DNA from: Planctomycetota bacterium
GTDB taxonomy: Bacteria > Planctomycetota > SZUA-567
DNA length: 12,803 nucleotides
Assembly (NCBI GenBank): GCA_031270145.1
Contig: JAISYD010000201.1
Coordinates: 1 to 12,803 of the forward strand
Direction of reading: 5' to 3'
Below are positions 1-9,234 of this stretch, one piece after another. A program made the translations under genes and the position numbers. Every line of letters starts with the position of its first letter. The stretch's first letter is position 1. The notes under the pieces are model-generated. The model was not told the origin of the DNA. It did not search any database and worked only from the letters and a program-made list of their open reading frames with translations.

Positions 1-1769
1 TCGACCGGCGGCAGCATAGCGGCGGGCCGCGATGCTTCATTGGACAACGAGGTGACGGGCAAAAACCTGTCCACTTGTTCCTTGGTTATTTCCTCATCAT
101 TCAATCCGAGAACCGTCAATCGCTCGCAGATATTTCTGAGTTCCCTGATGTTGCCGGGCCAATTGTGGCTTTTGAGCGTTTCCAACGCTCCGGACGACAA
201 CCGGAGGCCGATTTTTCCATATTCGCGGCAAAAAAGGCGGAGAAAGTGTTCAATTAGCCGCCCGACGTCATTCAAGCGCTCCCGCAACGGCGGGATGGCG
301 AGGGACAGCACATCCAGGCGGTACAGCAAATCCAGGCGGAAGCGGCCGGCCGCCGCCCTTTCCCGCAATTCCTTGTTGCTGGCGGCGATGATCCGCACAT
401 CCACCGGGATCAACCGGTCGTCGCCAATCCGGCGGATTTCCCCCTCCTGGAGCGCCCGCAGCAAAACCGCCTGGAGATCGAGCGGCATTTCCCCGATTTC
501 GTCCAGGAACAGGGTGCCGCCGTGGGCCAGTTCGAACAAGCCGGTTTTTCCGCCCTTGGCGGCGCCGGAAAAAGCCCCCCCGACATAGCCGAAAAGCTCG
601 CTTTCCAGCAGATTGGCGGGGAAGGCGGCACAGTTCACCGCCACAAAGGGCTGGCGGCTCCGGCGGCTGGCGTTGTGGATGCTTTGGGCGAAAAGTTCCT
701 TGCCGGTGCCGGTCTCGCCGGTCAACAGGATGTTGGCGTCGACCGAACTGTATTTTCCGGCGGTGGCGATGACCTGGGAAAGAACCGGCGAGGCGTGGAC
801 GATGTCGGCGAAGCGGTACTTGGCGACGAGGCCCTTCTTGTTCAGCTCCTTCCGGATGCGGTGCTCGGCCGCCTGGATCTCGTGCGCCCTTTGGAAGGTG
901 CAGATTACGCCGATGTCCTGTTCCGCCAGCCGCACCGGCGCGAAACCACAAACGACCAGGGCCTGGTTGACCTCCTTGACCAGGGCGCGCCGTTCCCGCC
1001 GCTCCCGGATGATTGCGGTTATTTCCGGGTCGCCCAGCAACTCCGCCGCCGTGAGCCCGTCCAGGTTTTCCGCCGGCGGCAGGTTGAGTATCTCCCGGGC
1101 CCGGGGATTGAACACGGCCAGCCGGCCGTCCGGGTTGAAAAAAAGGATCGCCTCCCGGGAATTGCGGAGGATGGCGCGGAATATCTCCGCCTTGGCGCGC
1201 TCGTTTTGGATGACCGCCGCCGTGTTCATGGCCTCCAGGATTGACACCTGGACGGTTTCGTCGCTAGTGCGGATGACGCTGGTCCGCCAACCCCGCTCCC
1301 GCGCCAGGGTGCAGGCGGTGAGGCCGCCCACCACCGCCCCGAAGCCGTCCCGCTCCGCCTCCGCCAGGGCGGTCAGGATGCCGGCCTCGTCCCGGATGCG
1401 GAAAAACTTGAGATCGACGTTCACGATTTCCTTGAGCGATTCGACGTCGTGGAGGACGGAATCGGCGGCGATGATGGCGACGCGGTCCGAGGCATGGGCA
1501 TGTACGCAGGCCTGGAGGGCCCGGATGATGTCGTAGGCGCTGACCTTGAATTCGAGGACGGCGGCGTCTCCGTACCGGCGCTTCAGGGCCTGCTGGGTCA
1601 GGCCCCGGGCCAGGATGATGTCGGCCCGGTCCAGACGCAGGCCGTCCACCGCCGTACCGTAGGCGTGGATGATCTCGCATTCCACCCCGGGCCTAGCCTG
1701 GGCGGCCAGGATATTTTCGGCCCGCTCCCGGATTTCCGGGTAGGGGATGATTACGGTAAGCTTGATCAT
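1..1769 (-). CDS. Sigma-54 enhancer-binding regulator with PrpR-type sensor domain (3' end outside window)
   Basis: The frame is open from an ATG at 1769 to the left edge (589 codons), so the C-terminus, where a Fis-type DNA-binding helix is expected, is missing. In order it shows a PrpR_N-like sensor region (about 1-185), a PAS-like domain (about 200-300) and an AAA+ sigma-54 activation domain from about 330. The AAA+ part has Walker A GETGTGKE at 351-358, the sigma-54 contact loop GAFSGA at 398-403 (usually GAFTGA), Walker B LFLDEIGE around D423-E424, and an arginine-finger region YRLDVL...IPPLRER. The start is supported by GGGAGGAGG at 1774-1782. The family senses small organic metabolites or phosphorylated regulators and remodels sigma-54 RNA polymerase. 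The ligand cannot be read from sequence. It follows cdsA by 40 bp and is probably co-transcribed. Family assignment is strong; the target is unknown. Confidence 0.93.
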   Translation of the reverse strand, partial: MIKLTVIIPYPEIRERAENILAAQARPGVECEIIHAYGTAVDGLRLDRADIILARGLTQQALKRRYGDAAVLEFKVSAYDIIRALQACVHAHASDRVAIIAADSVLHDVESLKEIVNVDLKFFRIRDEAGILTALAEAERDGFGAVVGGLTACTLARERGWRTSVIRTSDETVQVSILEAMNTAAVIQNERAKAEIFRAILRNSREAILFFNPDGRLAVFNPRAREILNLPPAENLDGLTAAELLGDPEITAIIRERRERRALVKEVNQALVVCGFAPVRLAEQDIGVICTFQRAHEIQAAEHRIRKELNKKGLVAKYRFADIVHASPVLSQVIATAGKYSSVDANILLTGETGTGKELFAQSIHNASRRSRQPFVAVNCAAFPANLLESELFGYVGGAFSGAAKGGKTGLFELAHGGTLFLDEIGEMPLDLQAVLLRALQEGEIRRIGDDRLIPVDVRIIAASNKELRERAAAGRFRLDLLYRLDVLSLAIPPLRERLNDVGRLIEHFLRLFCREYGKIGLRLSSGALETLKSHNWPGNIRELRNICERLTVLGLNDEEITKEQVDRFLPVTSLSNEASRPAAMLPPV

Positions 1770-1809
1770 CCGGCCTCCTCCCGGTGCGCGCGGCCGGGAT
1801 CCGCCCCGC

Positions 1810-2745
1810 TCACGCCGGCACGTGCCTGGCGCCGCACAGGAGCAAAAACAGGTACATGGCCGGCGCGGCGAGTATGAGCGAGTCCACGAGATCCAGCATG
1901 CCGCCGAAGCCGGGCACCCCGCTTCCGGCGTCCTTCCGCCGGCCGCCCCGCTTGAACGCCGATTCCGCCAGATCGCCGGCCATGCCGGCCGCCGTCAACA
2001 CTAGCGACAGCAGGATCAGCCGGCCGGTACCCAGCCGGGCCAGAGCCATTCGCGGAGCGGTGAAAACCATGAACTGCAGGAGGACGACGCTGAGGGCCAG
2101 CCCGCCGGCCGCCCCTTCCCAGGTCTTGCCGGGGCTGAGGCGGGGGATCATCTTGCTCCTGCCCCAGCGGCCGCCGATCATGAGGGCGCCGACATCCGCC
2201 GCCTTGGCCGCGAAGACGCAGACGGTCATGAATTCGATGCCGTCCATGGGCCAGCCGCCCGGCGCCAGTTCCAGGCGGAGGAGATGCAGGAAGACGCCGG
2301 GAAGGAGGAAACAGTAGATCAGGCCGAAAAGGGTGACCGCGACGTTGGCGATGGCGTTGTCGTTGCTTTTGCGGGTGAGCTGGAGCAGCATGACGATGAT
2401 GGCGGCCGCCGCCGGCAGGACCAGGTTGACGTTGAGGGGCGTCCCGCCCGACAGTTCCCACTCGCTGGCGAGCAGCCATAGGGGGCCCAGGACATAGACG
2501 GCGGCGGAGAAGGGCCTGGAGCCGTCGGCCCGGGCCATGCGGTAGAATTCCCGAAGGCAGGCGACGCCGATGCCCGCCGCCAGGAGGGCGGCGCCCCAGT
2601 TGCCGGAATCGGCCTGGATCAGATCGCGGCGCAGGGCGGCATAGGCCAGGAACAGGGCGGCCAGGGACGAAAAGGCCCTGAGCGCCAAATTCGAGCTCAA
2701 GCCTTTCCGCTTCTCCAATGTTTTCGCCTTGCCGCCGCCAGCCAT
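1810..2745 (-). CDS. cdsA: Phosphatidate cytidylyltransferase (CDP-diglyceride synthase)
   Basis: This integral membrane enzyme makes CDP-diacylglycerol from CTP and phosphatidate, the precursor of bacterial phospholipids. The 311-residue protein has a basic N-terminus, about eight hydrophobic segments, the motif SPGKTWEG, and a C-terminal signature running from GDLAES (about 257-262) through K265-R266 and K271-D272 to PGFGGMLDLVDS (278-289). The catalytic-type acidic residues D285 and D288 are present. In many CdsA proteins the signature has H at position 280 and R at 286; here these are F and L. Its ATG abuts the uppS stop (TGAATG), which suggests translational coupling. The uppS-cdsA order is the common one, but the usual dxr/rseP downstream is replaced by a regulator. 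Length and topology fit the family. Confidence 0.95.
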   Translation of the reverse strand: MAGGGKAKTLEKRKGLSSNLALRAFSSLAALFLAYAALRRDLIQADSGNWGAALLAAGIGVACLREFYRMARADGSRPFSAAVYVLGPLWLLASEWELSGGTPLNVNLVLPAAAAIIVMLLQLTRKSNDNAIANVAVTLFGLIYCFLLPGVFLHLLRLELAPGGWPMDGIEFMTVCVFAAKAADVGALMIGGRWGRSKMIPRLSPGKTWEGAAGGLALSVVLLQFMVFTAPRMALARLGTGRLILLSLVLTAAGMAGDLAESAFKRGGRRKDAGSGVPGFGGMLDLVDSLILAAPAMYLFLLLCGARHVPA

Positions 2746-3462
2746 TCAGGCGCCCCCGAATTTTCTGGCCCGCTTGCCGTACTCCAGGATCGCCTCCTCG
2801 AAATCGGCGTCGGAAAAATCCGGCCAGGTACGCCGGGTGAAGAACAATTCGGCGTAGGCCGCCTGCCAGATCAGGAAATTCGACAGCCGCATCTCGCCGG
2901 CGGTGCGGATGATCAGATCCGGATCCGGCATTCCGGCCGTGTCGAGGCAGGCGGCGAAGAATTCCTGATCCAGGCTCTCCATTCCCCGCCCCAGGGCGGC
3001 GAGCCGCTCCGCGGCCAGCCGGGCCGCCCGCAGGCACTCGTCCCGGCCGCCGTAATTGATGGCGAGGGACAGGGTCAGGCCGGTCAGGCCGACGGTCCGC
3101 TCCTCGCCGGCGGCCAGCCGTTGCCGCAAGCCCTCGGAAAGGCCGGTCCGATCGCCCAGGATTTTCAGGCGCACCCCGTTTTCCAGAAGGGCGGGCAGCT
3201 CCGCCGCCAAAAAAGAGGAAAGGAGTTCCATCAGGGCGTCCACCTCCTCCCTTGGCCGCGACCAATTCTCGGTCGAGAAGGCGTACAGGGTGAGAAAGGG
3301 TATGCCGCGGCGGCGGGCGAAGGAGGTCACCCGCCTGACCGTCTCGGCGCCGGCCCGGTGTCCCAGGGCGCGGGGCAATCCCCGGGCCTCGGCCCAGCGG
3401 CCGTTGCCGTCCATGATGAAGGCCACGTGGCGGGGTTGTCCGTCGTCCATGCCGGCGCTCAT
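2746..3462 (-). CDS. uppS: Isoprenyl transferase (undecaprenyl diphosphate synthase)
   Basis: This cis-prenyltransferase extends farnesyl diphosphate with isopentenyl diphosphate to give the C55 lipid carrier for peptidoglycan and other envelope polymers. The cytosolic 238-residue protein carries the family blocks in order: HVAFIMDGNGRWA with catalytic D18, GHRAGAETV, LYAFSTENWSRP, LAINYGGRDE, and DLIIRTAGEMRLSNFLIWQ followed by YAELFF and WPDF. The ATG at 3462 was chosen because it overlaps the stop of the upstream gene (ATGA, 3459-3462) and leaves a short tail before the first conserved block. An in-frame start at 3501 would add 13 poorly conserved residues inside the upstream gene, and an ATG at 3450 is also possible. 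The stop directly abuts cdsA. Confidence 0.96.
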   Translation of the reverse strand: MSAGMDDGQPRHVAFIMDGNGRWAEARGLPRALGHRAGAETVRRVTSFARRRGIPFLTLYAFSTENWSRPREEVDALMELLSSFLAAELPALLENGVRLKILGDRTGLSEGLRQRLAAGEERTVGLTGLTLSLAINYGGRDECLRAARLAAERLAALGRGMESLDQEFFAACLDTAGMPDPDLIIRTAGEMRLSNFLIWQAAYAELFFTRRTWPDFSDADFEEAILEYGKRARKFGGA

Positions 3463-4823
3463 CCGCCCCGGTAGCCGGGCGGCCAATACATCTCGAACCA
3501 AAGCAGCGCTCCCATGGCGGCGAAGACCAGCCCCAGGGCCAGCTTGGTCCAGGCCAGGTTGTTTTTGAAGAAATCCGCCAACTGCCGGCTTGACACGCCC
3601 CAGAGCACCAGGCCGAAGATGACGAGCAACGGCAGGACGAAAAGGAGGTTATACCAGGCCAGCAGCAGCAGGGTATGCCATAGATCCAATTTCGCGATCG
3701 AGATGATGGTGGGAAGGTAAACCTGCCCGGTGCAGGCGGCCTCCAGGAAGGAGACGGTGACCCCGGCGACAAAAACCCCGCCCGCCAGCCAAGAGGCCCG
3801 GACGCCCCTGGCCATGGCCAGGTTGATGCGCGTCTTGAAGGCTTTCGGGAGCTTCAGCGTCATCTCCTCGGCCGCCCGGCCCCCGAACAGCAGCCAGGCG
3901 TCCCGCAAACTGAGGGCGCCGAAGATCAGGCACAGCGCGAAGGCGGCGTAGTAAATCAAATCGGCGGCGAAGAGGAACCAGCCGCCGCGCTGGTTGATCT
4001 CGGCTATCGCCCGGTGAAGGAAAAGGCCGATGGCGAAGTAGGTGAGGAACACCGAGGCGGTGAAGGAAAGGCACACCAGGACGATTTCCCGCCGGCTGCG
4101 CCTGGCGCTGGACATCATGGACACCAGGATGATGATGGTGGCGAAGGCGCAGGGGTTGACGCTGTCCGCCAAGGCGGCCAGGCTGATCGCCCCGAATCGC
4201 AGCCTAGCCTGGGCCCGCGCCGCCGCGTCGCCCCGGGAGGCGCGGATCCGCGGCCTGACGGGGGGATTGGTCCCGGACGCGGACGGGGACTCGGTCGGCG
4301 CCGAGGCCAGGGCGGTCAGGGAAAAAAACGACGCCGGGCTGGTTGGTTCCGGCGTCCCCCCCTTCCATGAAAGCGGAGCCGCGAGGAAGTCCGCGACCTC
4401 CTTTTCCAGGTTTTCGATTATGTTGTCGCCCTCGATCAACACCCGCTTGGGGACGAAGAAAAGCTCGCCGTTCGCGTCGGCGTCGAGAAGGCCCAGGAAC
4501 ACCGCCAAGGTGACGCTGCCGCCGTCGTCCGGCGCCTCCATCTCGTCCAGCAGCTCGAACAGGTAGAGGACGCTGTCGGCGCCGGTCTCGTTGTCGGCGA
4601 TGTTGAAGCGCTGGCGGCTCATGACGGCGGCGTTCTTTTCCTCCACCGCCCCGACCACCTCGGTGGCGCGGGTGCAAAGGCGGCAGGATGGATTGTAGAA
4701 ATACATCATGTGCGGTTTTGGGGGGGCCTTCTCCCCGGCGTTGGCGATCCCGGCGGCCGGCGCGGCCAAAAGCAGGGCCAGGGCCGCGGCAAGCGCGTGT
4801 TTGACGACAATCGGCATTTTCAT
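3459..4823 (-). CDS. Exported thioredoxin domain fused to CcdA/DsbD-type transmembrane thiol transporter
   Basis: The 454-residue protein begins with a signal peptide or membrane anchor (about 8-29). A thioredoxin-like domain follows with the redox pair C47-R-L-C50 after the strand MMYFYN. Then comes a Pro/Ser/Ala-rich linker (about 152-206) and a C-terminal membrane domain of about six helices (210-450). The membrane part shows SVNPCAF (C225) in its first helix and EAACTG (C364) in a later helix. These match the two intramembrane cysteines by which CcdA/DsbD proteins pass electrons from cytoplasmic thioredoxin across the membrane. The inferred role is delivery of reductant to periplasmic proteins, for example in cytochrome c maturation or thiol repair; the client is unknown. 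In DsbD the thioredoxin domain is C-terminal, so this order is reversed. AGGA lies 5 bp before the ATG. It is the first gene of the minus-strand unit. Confidence 0.85.
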   Translation of the reverse strand: MKMPIVVKHALAAALALLLAAPAAGIANAGEKAPPKPHMMYFYNPSCRLCTRATEVVGAVEEKNAAVMSRQRFNIADNETGADSVLYLFELLDEMEAPDDGGSVTLAVFLGLLDADANGELFFVPKRVLIEGDNIIENLEKEVADFLAAPLSWKGGTPEPTSPASFFSLTALASAPTESPSASGTNPPVRPRIRASRGDAAARAQARLRFGAISLAALADSVNPCAFATIIILVSMMSSARRSRREIVLVCLSFTASVFLTYFAIGLFLHRAIAEINQRGGWFLFAADLIYYAAFALCLIFGALSLRDAWLLFGGRAAEEMTLKLPKAFKTRINLAMARGVRASWLAGGVFVAGVTVSFLEAACTGQVYLPTIISIAKLDLWHTLLLLAWYNLLFVLPLLVIFGLVLWGVSSRQLADFFKNNLAWTKLALGLVFAAMGALLWFEMYWPPGYRGG

Positions 4824-4911
4824 TGTCCTGTTAGCTGGTAAATTTTAGACGCCTCGCTATAATATGCTTCGGCCGGCGACCGGGCCTAGCCATTCGCCAA
4901 AGGATGCAGAC
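4824..4911. promoter_or_regulatory. Divergent promoter region
   Basis: This 88-bp gap separates the minus-strand envelope genes from the plus-strand nucleotide/cofactor genes, so it should hold both promoters. It is more AT-rich than its surroundings. On the plus strand TATAAT occurs at 4858-4863, with a weak -35-like CTGGTA 17 bp upstream (4835-4840). On the minus strand the same patch offers TATTAT- and TAAAAT-like -10 elements without a convincing -35. The locations are inference. A perfect -10 hexamer in such GC-rich DNA is the best evidence. Confidence 0.5.
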
Positions 4912-5322
4912 ATGCGGACAAAAAGAAAACTCCTTCCGGCCGCCCTGTTGGTTTGGGCGGCGCTGGCTCCGCTCGCGGGCGGACTTGCCCGCGGCGCCGA
5001 GGTGTTCCTGCGGCCGGCCGCCGACATTCCCGGCAGACATTATAGCGGGGACTGGTCCAGGTCGCAAGTATTGGAATTGATCCGTCCGCGAATGGAGGCG
5101 GTAACGGTCAAATACCTGTCGGTTTCCTGCTCCTGCCTCAGGGTGGTCATGGGAAAAAAGGATTTCGCCGGGGGCGAGCGGGTCTTGCTGGAAGTGCGCA
5201 ATGTCAAGAAGACCCCGGCGGAAGGCGCCACCTACGCCATTTTCGCCGGCTTGGACTTGCCGGAGCCGATGGTGATCGAGTACGATATCTTCGTCAAGTC
5301 GGATCCGGCGCCGGCGCCCTAG
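4912..5322 (+). CDS. Small secreted DUF1573-like protein
   Basis: The 136-residue protein has a clear signal peptide: basic MRTKRK, then a hydrophobic stretch to about residue 26, with likely cleavage near A29. The mature part has the pattern VKYLSVSCSC (C73, C75), then FAGGERVLLEV and a final strand-rich segment. This resembles DUF1573 domains, which typically read SCGC followed by a PGE-type turn and beta strands. The function of that family is not established; it is usually predicted extracytoplasmic. The ATG at 4912 is preferred over one at 4864 because it has AGGA upstream and starts directly with a signal peptide, whereas the longer form would begin almost inside the -10 element. It ends 50 bp before pyrG. 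The DUF1573 assignment is tentative; protein existence is well supported. Confidence 0.72.
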   Translation: MRTKRKLLPAALLVWAALAPLAGGLARGAEVFLRPAADIPGRHYSGDWSRSQVLELIRPRMEAVTVKYLSVSCSCLRVVMGKKDFAGGERVLLEVRNVKKTPAEGATYAIFAGLDLPEPMVIEYDIFVKSDPAPAP

Positions 5323-5372
5323 CCCGGCGGGCCGGGCCGGGGTTGGACGCATCGCCAAGGGAGTTTCGCGGC

Positions 5373-6980
5373 ATGGGCAAATACATCTTCATCACCGGCG
5401 GCGTGGTCAGTTCCCTCGGCAAGGGCGTGGTGTCGGCGTCGCTGGGTCTCCTGCTCCGGGCCAGCGGCGTCGGGGTTTCCTTCCTCAAATTCGACCCCTA
5501 CCTCAACCGCGACGCGGGAACCATGAACCCCCACCAGCACGGCGAGGTTTTCGTCACCGAGGACGGGGCCGAGACGGATCTGGACCTCGGCCACTACGAG
5601 CGCTTCGCCGACGTCACCCTCGGCCGGCGCTCCAACGTCACCACCGGCCAGATTTACGGCTCGGTGCTGGATCGCGAGCGCCGGGGCGACTACGACGGCG
5701 CCACCGTCCAGGTCGTCCCCCACGTGGTCGATGCCATTAAGGAGGCCATTGTCAGGGCCGAGGCGCCGGAGGCGGACGTGATCCTGGTGGAGCTCGGGGG
5801 CACCGTGGGCGACATCGAGGGCATGCCCTTCGTCGAAGCCATCCGCCAGTTCATGCTGGAGCGGGGCAAGGGCGACGCGGTCCTCCTCCACCTGGCCCTG
5901 CTGCCGGGCCTGCCGGCCGGCGACCGTGAGCTGAAGACCAAGCCGGCCCAGCACTCGGCGCAGAAATTGCGCGAATGCGGTTTGCAGATGGATTTCCTGC
6001 TTTGCCGCTCCGAGACGCCCATGCCCGAGGAGGCGCGGCGCAAGCTCGCCCTGCACACCAACGTGAAGCCGGATCGGGTGATCGAGGTTCCGGACGTCAG
6101 GCTGATCTACGACGTCCCGGAACATCTGCGCCGCCAAGGCCTGGATCGGCTGCTGTGCTCCCGGCTGGGCCTGGCCCACCGGGAGCCGGATCTCGCCCCC
6201 TGGCGCAAATTCGCCGTCGCCGCCGCCTCGCCGCGGAAAATCCGCATCGCCGCCGTCGGCAAGTATTCCGGCATGGCCGACTGCTACAAATCGCTAGGGG
6301 AGGCGCTTCTGCACGCCGCCGCCGCCAACGGGGCCGGCCTGGATCTGGATTGGCTGGATGCCGAGGCCCTGGAGGCCGGCGACGCCCCGGCCCTGCTCGC
6401 CGGCCACAGCGGATTGGTGGTTCCGGGCGGTTTCGGCTACCGGGGGGCCGAGGGCAAGATGCGGGCCATCCGCTGGGCCCGCGAGGGGAAAGTCCCCTAT
6501 CTCGGCCTCTGTTACGGCCTGCAATGCGCCGTGGTCGAATTCGCCCGGAACGTCTGCGGCGCCGCCGGGGCGATGAGCGCCGAATGGGCCGGGGACATGG
6601 AGTTGCCGTCCTCCGACTGCTGGGTCACCCTCCTCGACAACCAGGGCCGGGCCACGCCGCGCGGCGGCACCCTGCGCCTTGGTTCCCAGCCCTGCCGCCT
6701 GGCGCCGGGCAGCCGCGCCCTGGCCGCCTACGGCGCCGACCTGATTGAGGAGCGGCACCGGCACCGCTACGAGGTCAATCCGGAGAAAACGGCGATCCTG
6801 GAGAGAAACGGCATGGCGGTTTCCGGCCGCCATCCGGAAAAGGGATTGGTCGAAATCGTGGAATTGCCGGGCGACCAGTGGTTCGTCGCCACCCAGGCCC
6901 ACCCGGAGTTCAAAAGCCGGCCGCTCCGGCCGCATCCGTTGTTCCTGTCCTTCCTCCGGGCGGCAATCGCCTGGAAATAG
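5373..6980 (+). CDS. pyrG: CTP synthase (glutamine hydrolysing)
   Basis: PyrG aminates UTP to CTP using ATP and ammonia from glutamine, the last step of pyrimidine nucleotide synthesis. The cytosolic 535-residue protein begins with YIFITGGVVSSLGKG (P-loop, K17), followed by KFDPYLN (39-45), QHGEVFVTEDGAETDLDLGH, ELGGTVGDIE and the KTKPAQ segment at 188-193 (KTKPTQ in E. coli). The C-terminal class I glutaminase has PGGFGYRG, the nucleophile C380 in LGLCYGLQ, ERHRHRYEVN, and the H510/E512 pair in AHPEF. The ATG at 5373 is chosen for its match to the family N-terminus and the AAGGGAG at 5356-5362; a TTG at 5343 would add ten unconserved residues. CTP is also the CdsA substrate, but the genes are in different units. 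The guaA gene follows after 20 bp. Confidence 0.98.
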   Translation: MGKYIFITGGVVSSLGKGVVSASLGLLLRASGVGVSFLKFDPYLNRDAGTMNPHQHGEVFVTEDGAETDLDLGHYERFADVTLGRRSNVTTGQIYGSVLDRERRGDYDGATVQVVPHVVDAIKEAIVRAEAPEADVILVELGGTVGDIEGMPFVEAIRQFMLERGKGDAVLLHLALLPGLPAGDRELKTKPAQHSAQKLRECGLQMDFLLCRSETPMPEEARRKLALHTNVKPDRVIEVPDVRLIYDVPEHLRRQGLDRLLCSRLGLAHREPDLAPWRKFAVAAASPRKIRIAAVGKYSGMADCYKSLGEALLHAAAANGAGLDLDWLDAEALEAGDAPALLAGHSGLVVPGGFGYRGAEGKMRAIRWAREGKVPYLGLCYGLQCAVVEFARNVCGAAGAMSAEWAGDMELPSSDCWVTLLDNQGRATPRGGTLRLGSQPCRLAPGSRALAAYGADLIEERHRHRYEVNPEKTAILERNGMAVSGRHPEKGLVEIVELPGDQWFVATQAHPEFKSRPLRPHPLFLSFLRAAIAWK

Positions 6981-6987
6981 CCGGCGC

Positions 6988-6993
6988 AAGGAG
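6988..6993 (+). promoter_or_regulatory. Ribosome binding site fixing the guaA TTG start
   Basis: AAGGAG lies 7 nt before TTG at 7001. No ATG in this frame sits near the conserved GuaA N-terminus, and the only longer form would begin about 100 bp inside pyrG. The site therefore decides the start. Confidence 0.8.
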
Positions 6994-7000
6994 ACGCAGA

Positions 7001-8539
<1,539 letters not shown>

Positions 8540-8546
8540 GACGCCC

Positions 8547-9206
8547 ATGGACCCCCTGACCCACGCCATGGCCGGCCAGATGCTGGCCGACGCCCTCCCG
8601 TTCGCCAGACGCCTGGGCGGCAAGGCGCCCATGGCGGCGGCGCTCATCGCCATGGCTCCGGACCTCGATTTGCTGCCGGCCATCCTCGCCGGTTTCCCTC
8701 CGGTCCACAACGGGAGGTTTTGGGAATTGTTCGATCGCGGCCTGGCCCGGCGCTTCCACCGGGGCTACACCCACTCGTTCTTCTTCGCCGCCCTGGCCAG
8801 TCTGCCGCTGGGCGTCCTCGCCTGGCGCTGGAGCGGGCGGCGGGGCCGCTGGCTACACTGGTCGCTCCTGGCGCTCCTGGCCTTGTACTCGCACATCGTC
8901 CTGGATATCGTCAACCCCTACGGGACGCGGGCCTGGCTCCCCTTCTCCGGCGCGCGCGTCGCCTGGGGCCTTTTGCCGCTTTTCAACCCCTCCATCATGA
9001 TCATGATGGGAGCGGTCCTGCTCGCCAATCACGTCTTCCGCGACATCCACGCCGATCCGGAAAAGCCGCCGTCCGGCGGCTGGCGCGGTCGCCTGGCCTC
9101 CTTCACCGGGCGCTGGCCCGACGGCGGCAAAATAGCCTGGATTGGCCTGGGCCTGGTCACGGCCCGGCTGTTGGCGACGGCTTGGCTGGGGATATGGGGG
9201 TTTTAG
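8547..9206 (+). CDS. YdjM/DUF457-type membrane-bound metal-dependent hydrolase
   Basis: The 219-residue inner-membrane protein has the hallmark metal ligands of the YdjM/DUF457 family: MDPLTHA (H6), APDLDLL (D39, D41), HRGYTHS (H71, H76) and HIVLDIVNPYGT (H116, D120, N123). These lie on or beside four to five hydrophobic helices (about 28-48, 78-95, 103-122, 136-162, 196-215). Family members are annotated as predicted metal-dependent hydrolases and their substrates are unknown. Many are longer, with an extra soluble C-terminal part; this one stops after the helices. It starts 7 bp after guaA without a strong ribosome binding site, so translation may depend on ribosomes leaving guaA. Any link to nucleotide or lipoate metabolism is inference from position only. 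Confidence 0.85.
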   Translation: MDPLTHAMAGQMLADALPFARRLGGKAPMAAALIAMAPDLDLLPAILAGFPPVHNGRFWELFDRGLARRFHRGYTHSFFFAALASLPLGVLAWRWSGRRGRWLHWSLLALLALYSHIVLDIVNPYGTRAWLPFSGARVAWGLLPLFNPSIMIMMGAVLLANHVFRDIHADPEKPPSGGWRGRLASFTGRWPDGGKIAWIGLGLVTARLLATAWLGIWGF

Positions 9207-9234
9207 GGCTTCTGGGTCCGGATAAGGGAAACGC

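Noticed and set aside
268..951. Long minus-strand frame rich in R, G and P inside the regulator gene
   Set aside because: It is the shadow of the real regulator in another phase; the true frame carries GETGTGKE, GAFSGA and LFLDEIGE.
1766..3772. 668-codon minus-strand open frame across cdsA and uppS
   Set aside because: It overlaps two clearly recognised genes in another phase and shows no domain; long antisense-type frames are expected at this GC content.
5323..5336. Small GC hairpin between the DUF1573-like gene and pyrG as a terminator
   Set aside because: It has only a 5-bp stem with a 4-nt loop and no T-tract; it is likely chance in GC-rich DNA.
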